A stretch of DNA of 14,316 nt from Verrucomicrobia bacterium UBA6775 (GTDB lineage: Bacteria > Verrucomicrobiota > Verrucomicrobiia > Limisphaerales > UBA1096), in the NCBI GenBank assembly GCA_002453165.1, contig DKGH01000238.1, forward strand, positions 776-15,091, read 5' to 3'. Position numbers and translations under genes: made by a program. Below are positions 1 to 7,265 of the stretch, in pieces. Under the pieces are notes generated by a model. The model saw only the letters and a program-made list of their open reading frames with translations. It did not search any database and was not told where the DNA came from. Numbering within the stretch: the stretch's first letter is position 1; each line of letters starts with the position of its first letter.

Positions 1-1358
1 TCGCGGTTGGCGCGGCTGATGATTTGGATGTCCGGATGCAGCTTGCGACAATAGATGGTGAGATAAATGTTCGTGTCGTCGTCGCTGGTGGTGATGATGA
101 CCGCGGACGCGTCGGCGATGTTCGCCTGTTCGAGGACCTCGATCCGCGCGGCACTGCCCTGCACGTAATATTTTTCGTTGCGAATCCGCTCCGGCAACTC
201 CTCGACGATCACGTACTTGAGGCCGCGCTTGGCCAACGCTCGTGCCGTGGCCCGTCCCACCCGGCCGCCGCCAAGAATCACGATGTGTGATTCCTCCTTT
301 TGATAGATGCAGAAAATCTGGTTGTAATGCTGGATCATCTGCTTCGACCCGGCCAGGACGAGCACCGTGCTGTCGCTGACCTTGGTGTCGGGGCCAGCGC
401 CCTTGTATTCGCCGCGCTCCCACACGCCGACCACGCTGGTGTTGGTCATCTCGCGGAAGTTGCACTCGGCGAGCGTCTTGCCGACGAGCGGTGTGCCCAT
501 GACCATAGCCTCCGCGATGAGCAGCTCGTCGAAGTGTCCGATCACGTGCGCCATGGCGTCGTTGGCAATGGTGCGTCGCGCGAGGAATTGGCCAAGCAGT
601 TCGCCCAACCGTATGACGTTGGAGCTGCCGGCCAGCTCGAGGATGTCCACCGAAGCCTCGGACTTGGCCAGCGTGACGACGCGCACGCGGTTGTCGACCA
701 GTTCGCGCACGGTGAAGGCGATGTTGGCGTTGGCCTCGTCCTTGCCGGTGGCCACCACCATGGCGCACTGCTCAACCCGGACGTTGCTGTAAAAATCCGG
801 GTCGTCGAGTTCGCCGACGGCCACCGAGTAGCCCTCGTCATGCAGGCGTAGCGCCTCGTCCTTGTCACGGACCAGCAGCGCGTAGGCAATGTTGTACTGG
901 CCCAGCTTGTGGATCAGCGCACGGGAGACCGGATCAAAATTGGTGAGGATTACGTGATCGCGCATGTGCGGGTCAAGCCGCCTCGGGGTGCGTGCCTCGT
1001 TTTGTGCCTCCATCCACGGCTCGTACGCAAACCGGATGAACGCGAACGGCAGAATGACAAGCATCGACATCATGCCGAACAACATTACCGCCACAGAGAA
1101 CAGCTTGCCGGGCCAATCGTTGAAGGTGATCTCGCCGTAGCCCAGCGTGGACATGGTCACCATCGTCCAGTAGAAGCCGTCAAACCATTTGTACTTCTCC
1201 GCCCGCCCCTCGGCTTCCATGAACAGGCGAAATGCGAAACTCGACAGCAGGACAAACACCAGCACGATGCCAATGAGTTTCAACAACTGATTGATGTTCC
1301 GTCGACTGGACGAACCGTTGCCCTTCGCGGACAGGAGCGTGGATGGCAGTATCTTCAT
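1..1358 (-). CDS. Two-TM potassium channel with tandem RCK (TrkA-N) domains, 3' end outside window
   Basis: Likely a ligand-gated K+ channel of the inner membrane. Translating the minus strand from ATG at 1358 gives 452 residues and then runs off the window, so the C-terminus is missing. A hydrophobic helix lies at about residues 24-46. A pore loop follows with selectivity filter TLGYGE at 71-76, an acceptable variant of TxGYGD, and then a second hydrophobic helix at about 88-112. A Rossmann-like region begins near VILTNF (136-141) and is followed by a TrkA-C-like segment. A second TrkA-N domain opens with the intact dinucleotide motif GGGRVG at 363-368. Two RCK modules on a two-TM pore resemble GsuK-type channels. 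The first module lacks the glycine motif, so it probably does not bind NAD in the usual way. The start is the first ATG upstream of TM1; I see no clear Shine-Dalgarno. High confidence in channel identity, lower in gating ligand. Confidence 0.9.
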   Translation of the reverse strand, partial: MKILPSTLLSAKGNGSSSRRNINQLLKLIGIVLVFVLLSSFAFRLFMEAEGRAEKYKWFDGFYWTMVTMSTLGYGEITFNDWPGKLFSVAVMLFGMMSMLVILPFAFIRFAYEPWMEAQNEARTPRRLDPHMRDHVILTNFDPVSRALIHKLGQYNIAYALLVRDKDEALRLHDEGYSVAVGELDDPDFYSNVRVEQCAMVVATGKDEANANIAFTVRELVDNRVRVVTLAKSEASVDILELAGSSNVIRLGELLGQFLARRTIANDAMAHVIGHFDELLIAEAMVMGTPLVGKTLAECNFREMTNTSVVGVWERGEYKGAGPDTKVSDSTVLVLAGSKQMIQHYNQIFCIYQKEESHIVILGGGRVGRATARALAKRGLKYVIVEELPERIRNEKYYVQGSAARIEVLEQANIADASAVIITTSDDDTNIYLTIYCRKLHPDIQIISRANR

Positions 1359-1458
1359 CGAGCCAAGCGCGCGCCGGTTAACAGATGGGAGTGGAAAAGA
1401 AAATCGCGGCACTGCCTGCGCCGCAACACCGAGTGGATGGATGATGTCTTTGTTTTCA

Positions 1459-1620
1459 TCAGCACGCCGGGATCGCTGGTGCGCTTGGCCCCCGAATGTG
1501 CACCGTGTGCCCATCCCGACCCGGCAAGACGACTGTCTTCGGCCCGGGGAAATATCCACCGAAACCGGCCGCGACACCGGTCAGGATGCCTCGGCAGGGA
1601 CAATCCAAGCGTTCCGGCAC
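1459..1620 (-). CDS. Possible small ORF or gene remnant, 53 aa
   Basis: A minus-strand frame from GTG at 1620 to TGA at 1459-1461 encodes 53 residues, including GPKTVVLPGRDGHTVHIRG. It looks more protein-like than the other frames here, with few basic repeats and mostly G/C third positions. There is no ribosome binding site and no ATG, and the open frame extends upstream only to a stop near 1693. It could be a remnant, part of a dispersed repeat, or chance in GC-rich DNA. No function is proposed. Confidence 0.15.
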   Translation of the reverse strand: MPERLDCPCRGILTGVAAGFGGYFPGPKTVVLPGRDGHTVHIRGPSAPAIPAC

Positions 1621-1673
1621 GGTTTTGAAAAGAAGAAATTTCAGGCCAAGCTGCTTGGTTTGCGCATAACGCT

Positions 1674-1685
1674 CTTGGCCAAGCG
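1674..1685. repeat. CTTGGCCAAGCG palindrome, copy 1 (intergenic)
   Basis: A perfect 10-bp palindromic core followed by CG. It lies about 50 bases upstream of the thioesterase start. It belongs to the dispersed family described in the findings. Confidence 0.8.
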
Positions 1686-1736
1686 CACCATCTTAAGGTT
1701 TAATGGCCCTGCAATAATTTAGACTGAACACACCGC

Positions 1737-2132
1737 ATGAAATCACGCCCCCGCCCCGGAGCCACCGCTGAGGTCACATTCGTTGCCGAGGAAAAACACG
1801 CCATTGACTTCGCCGAGGACGGTATGCCCTCCGTGCTGTCCACCCCCTGGCTGATCTGGTTCATGGAACATTCCGCGCGTAAAGCCATGCTACCCCACCT
1901 CGAGCCCCGCGAGAGCACGGTCGGCATGGCGGTGGACATCGAGCACCTCGCTCCCACCCCGACCGGCAACCGAGTGACGTGCCGAGCGCAGGTCTTGCGC
2001 TCGGAGGACAACCAGTTTCACTTCAAGCTCGAGGCGTTCGACGAACACGAAAAGATCGCCTCCGGCCTGCACAAGCTCGCGGTGATCGACAAGTCGCGCC
2101 TGTCCAGGCGCGTCGAGCGCAAAAGAAAATAA
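1737..2132 (+). CDS. Hotdog-fold thioesterase, fluoroacetyl-CoA thioesterase (FlK)-like
   Basis: A 131-residue single hotdog domain, close to the size of Streptomyces FlK (about 139). It should hydrolyse a short or medium acyl-CoA thioester in the cytoplasm. The FlK catalytic residues Thr42, Glu50 and His76 line up with T36, E44 and H70 here, all at a constant offset of six, and G63 matches FlK Gly69. The FlK lid phenylalanine Phe36 would be M30, so specificity for fluoroacetyl-CoA is not implied. A C-terminal basic tail (RRVERKRK) ends the protein. The gene stops 3 bp before the ComM/YifB gene on the same strand, so the two are probably co-transcribed. I see no Shine-Dalgarno before the ATG. 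FlK residue numbers are recalled from the literature rather than aligned by program. Fold confidence is high and substrate unknown. Confidence 0.82.
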   Translation: MKSRPRPGATAEVTFVAEEKHAIDFAEDGMPSVLSTPWLIWFMEHSARKAMLPHLEPRESTVGMAVDIEHLAPTPTGNRVTCRAQVLRSEDNQFHFKLEAFDEHEKIASGLHKLAVIDKSRLSRRVERKRK

Positions 2133-2135
2133 CCA

Positions 2136-3662
2136 ATGCTCGCCAAGGTTCATTGCTCAGCCGTCCAGGGGATCGTCGCCCATCCCGTGGAGGTGGAGGT
2201 GAACGACGGTTACGGTGAAACCCTCACGGTGATCGTCGGCCTGCCGGACGCCGCCGTGCGAGAGTCGCGCGACCGTGTCACGACCGCACTTGGTAACTCC
2301 GGATTCAAGATACCACTTGGCCGCACGACCATCAACCTCGCCCCGGCCGACATCCGCAAGGAAGGGCCAAGCTTCGACCTATCCATCGCCGTCGGCATGC
2401 TCGCCGCGAGTGAGCAGATCGAGTCGAACAAACTCGACCGGCTGATGATGATCGGCGAACTGGCGCTGACCGGAGCCGTGCGACCGGTCAAGGGCGTGCT
2501 CCCGATCGCCATCCAGGCGCGAGCCATGGGACTGGACGGCATGCTTGTGCCGACTGAAAACGCCGCCGAGGCGGCGGTCGTGGATGGGCTTAAAATTTAT
2601 CCCATCGCTAACCTGCGAGAAGCGGCAGCGTTCCTCGAGGGACGCGAGGAGATCGAGCGGAAGCAGGTCGACATCGAGAAGCTGTTCGCCGTGCAGGATA
2701 TCAACGGGCCGGACTTCGCCGACGTCAAGGGACAGGAATCGGTCAAGCGCGCGCTGGAGATTGCCGCGGCCGGCGGGCACAACCTGCTGATGATCGGGCC
2801 ACCCGGCACCGGCAAATCGATGCTGGCCAAGCGGCTTCCCGGCATCCTCCCGCCGCTCATGCTGGACGAGGCGCTCGAGGTCACGCGCGTGCACAGCATC
2901 GTCGGGCAGTTGCAACCGGGGCAGGCGCTCGTGACTCAGCGGCCGTTCCGCGCACCTCACCACACCGTCAGCGACGCCGGTCTGCTCGGCGGCAACATCA
3001 ACCCCACGCCCGGCGAGATTTCACTGGCACACAACGGCGTGTTGTTCCTCGACGAGTTGCCCGAGTTCAAGCGCAACGTGCTCGAGACCATGCGGCAGCC
3101 GCTCGAGGAAGGCTCCGTCACCATCTCGCGCGCGGCCGGCTCGATGACGTTCCCGTCGGCGTTCATGCTGATCGCCGCGATGAACCCCACCCCGGACGGA
3201 AAAATGCCCGGCGAATCCAGCAGTTCACCACGCGAGATTCAAAACTACCTCGGCCGGATCAGCGGGCCGTTGCTCGACCGAGTCGACCTGCACGTCGAGG
3301 TGCCGCAGGTGAAGTTTCAGGAAATCACGGCCAAGCGGGACGGCGAACCGTCGGCGGCCATTCGCGAGCGGGTCGTCGCCGCAAGGCAACTTCAGGAAAA
3401 ACGATTCGACGGAAACATCCGGTTGACCTGCAACGCGCGGATGCAGGCGCGCGAGATTAAAAAGCACTGCCAGCTTGGCGATGAGCCGAAGAATCTGCTG
3501 CGGATGGCGATGAGCGAGCTGAACCTGAGCGCCCGCGCCTACGACCGCATTCTCAAGGTCAGCCGAACCATCGCCGACCTCGCCGGCGCAGACGAAATCA
3601 CCAGCGAACACCTCTCCGAGACCCTCCAATACCGCACTCTTGACCGCCAACTCTGGGGCTGA
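2136..3662 (+). CDS. comM: ComM/YifB-family Mg-chelatase-like AAA+ ATPase
   Basis: A 508-residue protein, full length for the ComM/YifB family (about 500-510). The N-terminal Lon-protease-like domain opens with the family pattern AVQGIVAHPVEVEV and carries VGLPDAAVRESRDRV. The central AAA+ module has Walker A GPPGTGKS at 221-228 and Walker B VLFLDE at 302-307, then the conserved FRAPHHT and MNPTP segments. The C-terminal Mg-chelatase-like domain ends with EHLSETLQYRTLDRQ, typical of the family. In Haemophilus and Vibrio, ComM is a hexameric helicase that promotes branch migration of incoming DNA during natural transformation; elsewhere the family is widespread with unclear roles. It sits 3 bp after the thioesterase gene with no separate promoter visible. 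Family assignment is very sure; a role in competence is not shown here. Confidence 0.95.
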   Translation: MLAKVHCSAVQGIVAHPVEVEVNDGYGETLTVIVGLPDAAVRESRDRVTTALGNSGFKIPLGRTTINLAPADIRKEGPSFDLSIAVGMLAASEQIESNKLDRLMMIGELALTGAVRPVKGVLPIAIQARAMGLDGMLVPTENAAEAAVVDGLKIYPIANLREAAAFLEGREEIERKQVDIEKLFAVQDINGPDFADVKGQESVKRALEIAAAGGHNLLMIGPPGTGKSMLAKRLPGILPPLMLDEALEVTRVHSIVGQLQPGQALVTQRPFRAPHHTVSDAGLLGGNINPTPGEISLAHNGVLFLDELPEFKRNVLETMRQPLEEGSVTISRAAGSMTFPSAFMLIAAMNPTPDGKMPGESSSSPREIQNYLGRISGPLLDRVDLHVEVPQVKFQEITAKRDGEPSAAIRERVVAARQLQEKRFDGNIRLTCNARMQAREIKKHCQLGDEPKNLLRMAMSELNLSARAYDRILKVSRTIADLAGADEITSEHLSETLQYRTLDRQLWG

Positions 3663-3680
3663 ATTGGACGGAAATAATTC

Positions 3681-3739
3681 ACCACGAAGAACACGAAGAA
3701 CACGAAGGGTAACTGAAAAAACTTCGTGTTCTTCGTGGT
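3681..3739. repeat. 18-bp-stem inverted repeat with 9-bp tandem units between convergent genes
   Basis: The left arm accacgaagaacacgaag (3681-3698) is exactly complementary to the right arm at 3722-3739, with a 23-base loop. The left side also holds three tandem copies of a cacgaagaa-like 9-mer (3682-3708). It lies 18 bases after the ComM stop and 14 bases beyond the DUF1501 stop, so both converging transcripts would form the hairpin. Neither side has a run of T after the stem, so a classical intrinsic terminator is not shown. Repeats of this composition are common in intergenic DNA of Verrucomicrobiota, Planctomycetota and others. Confidence 0.85.
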
Positions 3740-3753
3740 TAAAAAAGCAGATC

Positions 3754-5184
3754 TCAGGCGATGAGGTCGTGGACGACTTTGCCGTGAACATCCGTCAGCC
3801 GGAAATCGCGACCGGCGTGGCGGTAGGTGAATTTTTCGTGATCGAAGCCCAGCATCGCCAGCATCGTGGCGTGCAGGTCGTGCACATGCATCCGGTTTTC
3901 CTCCGCCCGAAATCCAAACTCATCCGTCGCCCCGTAGATCGTGCCGCCCTTGGCGCCGCCGCCAGCCATCCACATGGTGAAACCATGGTGGTTGTGATCG
4001 CGTCCGTTAATCTTGCCGGCGTTGGCCCCGGGCGTGGGTAGCTCCACCGTCGGCGTCCGGCCAAACTCCCCGCCCCACAGCACCAGCGTCTCCTCGAGCA
4101 AGCCGCGCTGTTTCAAGTCCTGTAACAACGCCCCGATCGCCTGATCGCATTGACCGGCCAGTTTTCGGTGGTTGACCTCGATGTCATCGTGGTTGTCCCA
4201 CGGCTGGCCGCTCCCGTGCCACACCTGCACGAAGCGCACGCCGCGCTCTACCAGGCGCCGGGCGATCAGCAACTGCCGCGCCTGCGTCCCTTTGCCGTAC
4301 ATCTCCCGGATGTGCTTGGGCTCGCGGTTAATGTCGAACACATCCGCCGCCTCCATCTGCATCCGGTACGCCAACTCGAACGACTGGATGCGTGCCTCGA
4401 GTTGCGCGTCCTTCTGTCGCTTGGCCGCATGTTCGCGGTTGAGCTGTTGAATAAAATCCAACTGGCGCCGCTGTTCGCCCAGCGAGAGGCTGCGGTTCTT
4501 GACGTGTTCGATCAACTTGTCGACCGATGTGTGCCGGGTGTTGATGTGCGTGCCCTGATAGATGCCCGGCAGAAAACCGGACTGCCAGTTTTGTGATTCC
4601 TGTATCGGGTAACCCGGGCACATCGAGATGAAGCCGGGGAGGTTTTGATTTTCGCTGCCCAGCCCATAAGTCACCCACGACCCCACGCTGGGCCGGATCA
4701 ATCTCGCCTCGCCGCAGTTCATCAGCATCAACGACGGCTCATGGTTCGGGATGTCCGCGTGCATCGAGCGGATCACCGCGATGTCGTCAATGCACTTGGC
4801 CGTGTGCGGGAAAATCTCGCTGACCGGGATGCCGCTCTGCCCGTGGCGCTTGAACTTGTACGGACTCGGGAACGCCGCGCCGGTCTTGCGCTCCGTGCGG
4901 AGGTTTTTCATCGGCAACAGCTTGCCGGCGTATTTCTCGAGGACCGGCTTGGGGTCGAACGTGTCGACATGCGACGGGCCACCGTTGAGAAAAATATGGA
5001 TCACCCGCTTGGCCTTGGGCAGAAAGTGCGCCCCCTTTACGGCGAGCGTGGATGACGGGGAAGCGTTGGCCATCTCCGGCAGCATCGAGCCAAGCGCCAG
5101 CCCGCCCATGCCGATCCCGGCCCGCGAAAGAAACTCCCGCCGTGTCAGGAAATGGTCACTCAACCGTTGTCGGTGATGCTGCAT
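3754..5184 (-). CDS. DUF1501 family protein with Tat signal
   Basis: A 476-residue exported protein of the DUF1501 family, which Pfam places with sulfatases and alkaline phosphatases. The reaction is not established. The N-terminus carries a twin-arginine signal: RREFLSR at 15-21, then a weakly hydrophobic stretch ending near ANASP at 39-43. Family landmarks are FLNGGPSHVDTFDPKP (65-80), PWDNHDD (328-334), LVLWGGEFGRTPTVE (367-381) and GRDHNHHGFTMWMAGGG (394-410). I chose ATG at 5184; the longer alternative is a TTG at 5217 that falls inside a palindrome repeat and adds 11 unlikely residues. Many DUF1501 genes pair with DUF1549/DUF1553 cytochrome-type genes; no such partner is visible here. 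It is divergent from a sulfatase gene across 105 bp, so the two may be controlled together. Convergent with comM across the hairpin. Confidence 0.93.
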   Translation of the reverse strand: MQHHRQRLSDHFLTRREFLSRAGIGMGGLALGSMLPEMANASPSSTLAVKGAHFLPKAKRVIHIFLNGGPSHVDTFDPKPVLEKYAGKLLPMKNLRTERKTGAAFPSPYKFKRHGQSGIPVSEIFPHTAKCIDDIAVIRSMHADIPNHEPSLMLMNCGEARLIRPSVGSWVTYGLGSENQNLPGFISMCPGYPIQESQNWQSGFLPGIYQGTHINTRHTSVDKLIEHVKNRSLSLGEQRRQLDFIQQLNREHAAKRQKDAQLEARIQSFELAYRMQMEAADVFDINREPKHIREMYGKGTQARQLLIARRLVERGVRFVQVWHGSGQPWDNHDDIEVNHRKLAGQCDQAIGALLQDLKQRGLLEETLVLWGGEFGRTPTVELPTPGANAGKINGRDHNHHGFTMWMAGGGAKGGTIYGATDEFGFRAEENRMHVHDLHATMLAMLGFDHEKFTYRHAGRDFRLTDVHGKVVHDLIA

Positions 5185-5289
5185 CGTCCCGCGAAAATTA
5201 CCCCTCCCCTTGGCCAAGCGCTACCCCAAAATACAATTACGACCACTGCATCGTTGCCTCTCGGACGCGGCAATGGTTCAATCGCCGCG
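5185..5289. promoter_or_regulatory. Divergent intergenic region, DUF1501 / sulfatase, with palindrome
   Basis: These 105 bases must hold the promoters for both divergent exported-enzyme genes unless they are read from elsewhere. The perfect CTTGGCCAAGCG palindrome (5209-5220) lies within it, 25 bases from the DUF1501 start. An AT-richer patch at about 5224-5240 could hold a -10 element. No confident -35/-10 pair was found. Confidence 0.45.
5209..5220. repeat. CTTGGCCAAGCG palindrome, copy 2 (divergent promoter region)
   Basis: Perfect copy of the dispersed palindrome in the gap between two divergent genes, where a dimeric DNA-binding protein could act on both. The repeat also occurs inside genes, so operator function is not assumed. 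Confidence 0.8.
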
Positions 5290-7173
5290 ATGTTTACCGT
5301 GAGCCGATTTTTCCGACTTATCCTGACACTCGCCGGCGCGGCGACGTTCGCGCTTGGCCAAGCGCGGGCGGAACAAAAACTACCGAACATCCTCTGGATT
5401 ACCAGCGAGGACAATGGCGCGCACCTTGGCTGCTACGGCGACACATACGCCACCTCCCCCAACATCGATCGCCTGGCCAAGCGCAGTCTGCGCTACACCA
5501 ATGCCAGCTCGACCGCCCCGGTCTGCGCACCGGCGCGCACGACGATCATCTCCGGCATCTACCCGCCTGCGACCGGCGCCGAGCACATGCGCAGCATGAC
5601 CCGCCTGCCGAAGGGCTTTAAAATGTACCCGGCATACCTGCGTGAGTTGGGCTACTACTGCACCAACAACTCGAAGGAGGATTACAATTTGCGGAAGGAG
5701 GGCCAGGTCTGGCACGCCAGCAGCCGCGATGCCCACTGGAGCAACCGGCCGGAGGGCAAGCCGTTCTTCGCCGTTTTCAACCACACGATCAGTCACGAAA
5801 GCCAAATTCGGAACAGGATCGCCCCGGAAAACCAGATTCACGACCCGGCCAAGGTTCGCATCCCGGCCTATCACCCGGACACACCCGAGGTGCGCAAGGA
5901 CTGGGCGCAGTATTACGACCGCATCACCATGATGGACAAGCTGGTCGGCAGGACGCTCAAGGAGGTCAGCGATGCCGGGCTCGCCGATGACACGATCGTT
6001 TTCTACTACGGCGACCACGGCTCCGGAATGCCGCGCAACAAACGGTGGCCCTACTTTTCCGGGCTAAATGTGCCGCTCATCGTGCACGTGCCGGAGAAGT
6101 ACAAGCACCTTGCACCGGCCGGTTACGAGGCTGGCGGCGTCAGCGATCAACTGGTTGGCTTCATCGACTTCGCCCCGACGGTGCTGAGCATCGCCGGAAT
6201 GAAGCCGCTGGCGCACATGCAGGGACACGCGTTCATGGGCAAACACGCCGCTCCTGCGCAAAAGTACAGCTTTGGCTTCCGTGGGCGCATGGACGAGCGT
6301 TACGACATGGTGCGCACGGTATTCGACGGGCGCTACGTTTACATCCGCAACTACATGCCGCACAAAATTTATGGCCAGTTCATCTCGTACATGTTCAAGA
6401 CCCCGACCACGCGTGTCTGGCATGACATGTACCACGCCGGCAAGCTCAACGAAGCGCAGTCCAAGTTTTGGCAGACCAAGCCGGCGGAGGAACTGTACGA
6501 CCTGAAGAACGACCGCGACGAGGTGAACAACCTCGCGAAATCGAAGGAACACCGCGACGCCCTGCGGCGTCTGCGCCGGGCGCATGTCAAGTGGGTGAAG
6601 GACGTGCGTGACATCGGATTCCTGCCCGAGGCTGAAATTCATACGCGCTCCAAAAACGATTCGCCCTACGAGATGGGCCACGACACCAAGCGCTACAACC
6701 TCGACGCCGTCCACTCGGCCGCCGACACCGCAACCCGTCTCGGTAAAAAACACACGCAGAAGTTGGCGCAGCTCATCAAAAGCGACGACAGCGCCGTGCG
6801 TTACTGGGCCGCAATGGGCTACCTGATTCGCGGTAAAAAAGGGATTCGGAACGGGCGCGAAGTTTTGACTGCCGCGCTCGAGGACAAGTCGCCCAGCGTG
6901 CAGATCATCGCCGCCGAGGCCCTTGGCCGTTACGGCAACAAACAGGAAACCAAGCGCTCCGCCGACTTGCTGATGAAACACGCCAATGCTGTGGACAACG
7001 GCATCTCCCTGTCGATGCTCTCACTCAATGCACTGGATTATCTTGACGAAAAGGCGGCCCACCATAAGAGCGCCATCGCCAAACTACCCAAGCGCGACCC
7101 GAACGCCGACCCAAGAACACGCAATTACGCAGGGAATTTAATAGAAAAAATTTCCAGAGACATTAGCGAATAA
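5290..7173 (+). CDS. Secreted sulfatase with C-terminal HEAT-like repeats
   Basis: A 627-residue formylglycine-type sulfatase that should remove sulfate esters, likely from a polysaccharide, outside the cytoplasm. Start ATG 5290 is chosen because it gives a clean signal peptide (hydrophobic 8-23, cleavage motif ARA at 25-27); the open frame upstream overlaps the DUF1501 gene. The metal site begins with SEDN (39-42). The modified cysteine is C79 in CAPAR, preceded by SSTAPV. GDHGSG follows at 241-246, and the domain ends near ELYDLKNDRDEVNNLA (401-416). Residues about 480-620 are helical repeats (SAVRYWAAMGYL, PSVQIIAAEALGRYG) resembling HEAT/PBS repeats, perhaps for substrate or partner contact. 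Maturation needs a formylglycine-generating enzyme, not seen here. The CTTGGCCAAGCG palindrome encodes part of the signal peptide. The last dozen codons become AT-rich. Confidence 0.93.
   Translation: MFTVSRFFRLILTLAGAATFALGQARAEQKLPNILWITSEDNGAHLGCYGDTYATSPNIDRLAKRSLRYTNASSTAPVCAPARTTIISGIYPPATGAEHMRSMTRLPKGFKMYPAYLRELGYYCTNNSKEDYNLRKEGQVWHASSRDAHWSNRPEGKPFFAVFNHTISHESQIRNRIAPENQIHDPAKVRIPAYHPDTPEVRKDWAQYYDRITMMDKLVGRTLKEVSDAGLADDTIVFYYGDHGSGMPRNKRWPYFSGLNVPLIVHVPEKYKHLAPAGYEAGGVSDQLVGFIDFAPTVLSIAGMKPLAHMQGHAFMGKHAAPAQKYSFGFRGRMDERYDMVRTVFDGRYVYIRNYMPHKIYGQFISYMFKTPTTRVWHDMYHAGKLNEAQSKFWQTKPAEELYDLKNDRDEVNNLAKSKEHRDALRRLRRAHVKWVKDVRDIGFLPEAEIHTRSKNDSPYEMGHDTKRYNLDAVHSAADTATRLGKKHTQKLAQLIKSDDSAVRYWAAMGYLIRGKKGIRNGREVLTAALEDKSPSVQIIAAEALGRYGNKQETKRSADLLMKHANAVDNGISLSMLSLNALDYLDEKAAHHKSAIAKLPKRDPNADPRTRNYAGNLIEKISRDISE
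5349..5366. repeat. CTTGGCCAAG palindrome, copy 3, extended to 18 bp, inside signal-peptide codons
   Basis: CGCGCTTGGCCAAGCGCG is the longest single perfect copy in the window. Its codons read A-L-G-Q-A-R, supplying the region just before and including the first Ala of the signal-peptidase motif ARA of the sulfatase. Confidence 0.85.
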
Positions 7174-7265
7174 AGCTACTCAAATTTGCGAAATGTGAAG
7201 CGAAAGCAATTAAATCTAAACACACTCCACTGGATGCAAACCAGAAGAAGAGCACATAACCAGGA

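Larger units (their letters stand above)
1359..1736. other. Intergenic region between divergent genes, no firm gene
   Basis: This is 378 bases between the divergent K+ channel and thioesterase genes. It contains one perfect CTTGGCCAAGCG palindrome copy (1674-1685). A possible 53-codon minus-strand frame is listed separately. The last 50 bases before the thioesterase gene are AT-richer and probably hold its promoter, but I could not pick a convincing -35/-10 pair. No tRNA or recognisable riboswitch was seen. Confidence 0.5.

Noticed and set aside
225..240. Near-copies such as CGCTTGGCCAACGC (225), TTGGCCAAGC (589), TGGCCAAGCGC (5474) and CGGCCAAGCG (13052)
   Set aside because: Each differs from the perfect core by one or more bases. 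They may be decayed copies, but could equally arise from common Leu-Ala-Lys or Gly-Gln codons, so they were not counted.
909..1628. Plus-strand 239-codon frame across the K+ channel gene and gap
   Set aside because: It is antisense to the channel, whose frame has a selectivity filter and GxGxxG motif; its own composition is Arg/His-rich and shadow-like.
2824..2835. CTGGCCAAGCGG in comM as another palindrome copy
   Set aside because: It is imperfect and encodes L-A-K-R, a residue run conserved in ComM/YifB proteins, so protein conservation explains it.
3681..3745. Hairpin as a classical intrinsic terminator
   Set aside because: The stem is strong, but no T-run follows it in either direction; it is kept as a repeat only.
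3225..3791. Minus-strand 188-codon frame containing NHEEHEVFS
   Set aside because: It overlaps comM and reads through the hairpin repeat; the HEEHE peptide is the usual artefact of translating this repeat type.
5185..5217. Longer DUF1501 start at TTG 5217
   Set aside because: The TTG lies inside a palindrome repeat and the added residues are not signal-like; ATG 5184 places the twin-arginine motif at a normal distance.
5152..5289. Upstream start of the first sulfatase at 5152
   Set aside because: It would overlap the start of the divergent DUF1501 gene and bury the signal peptide inside the protein.
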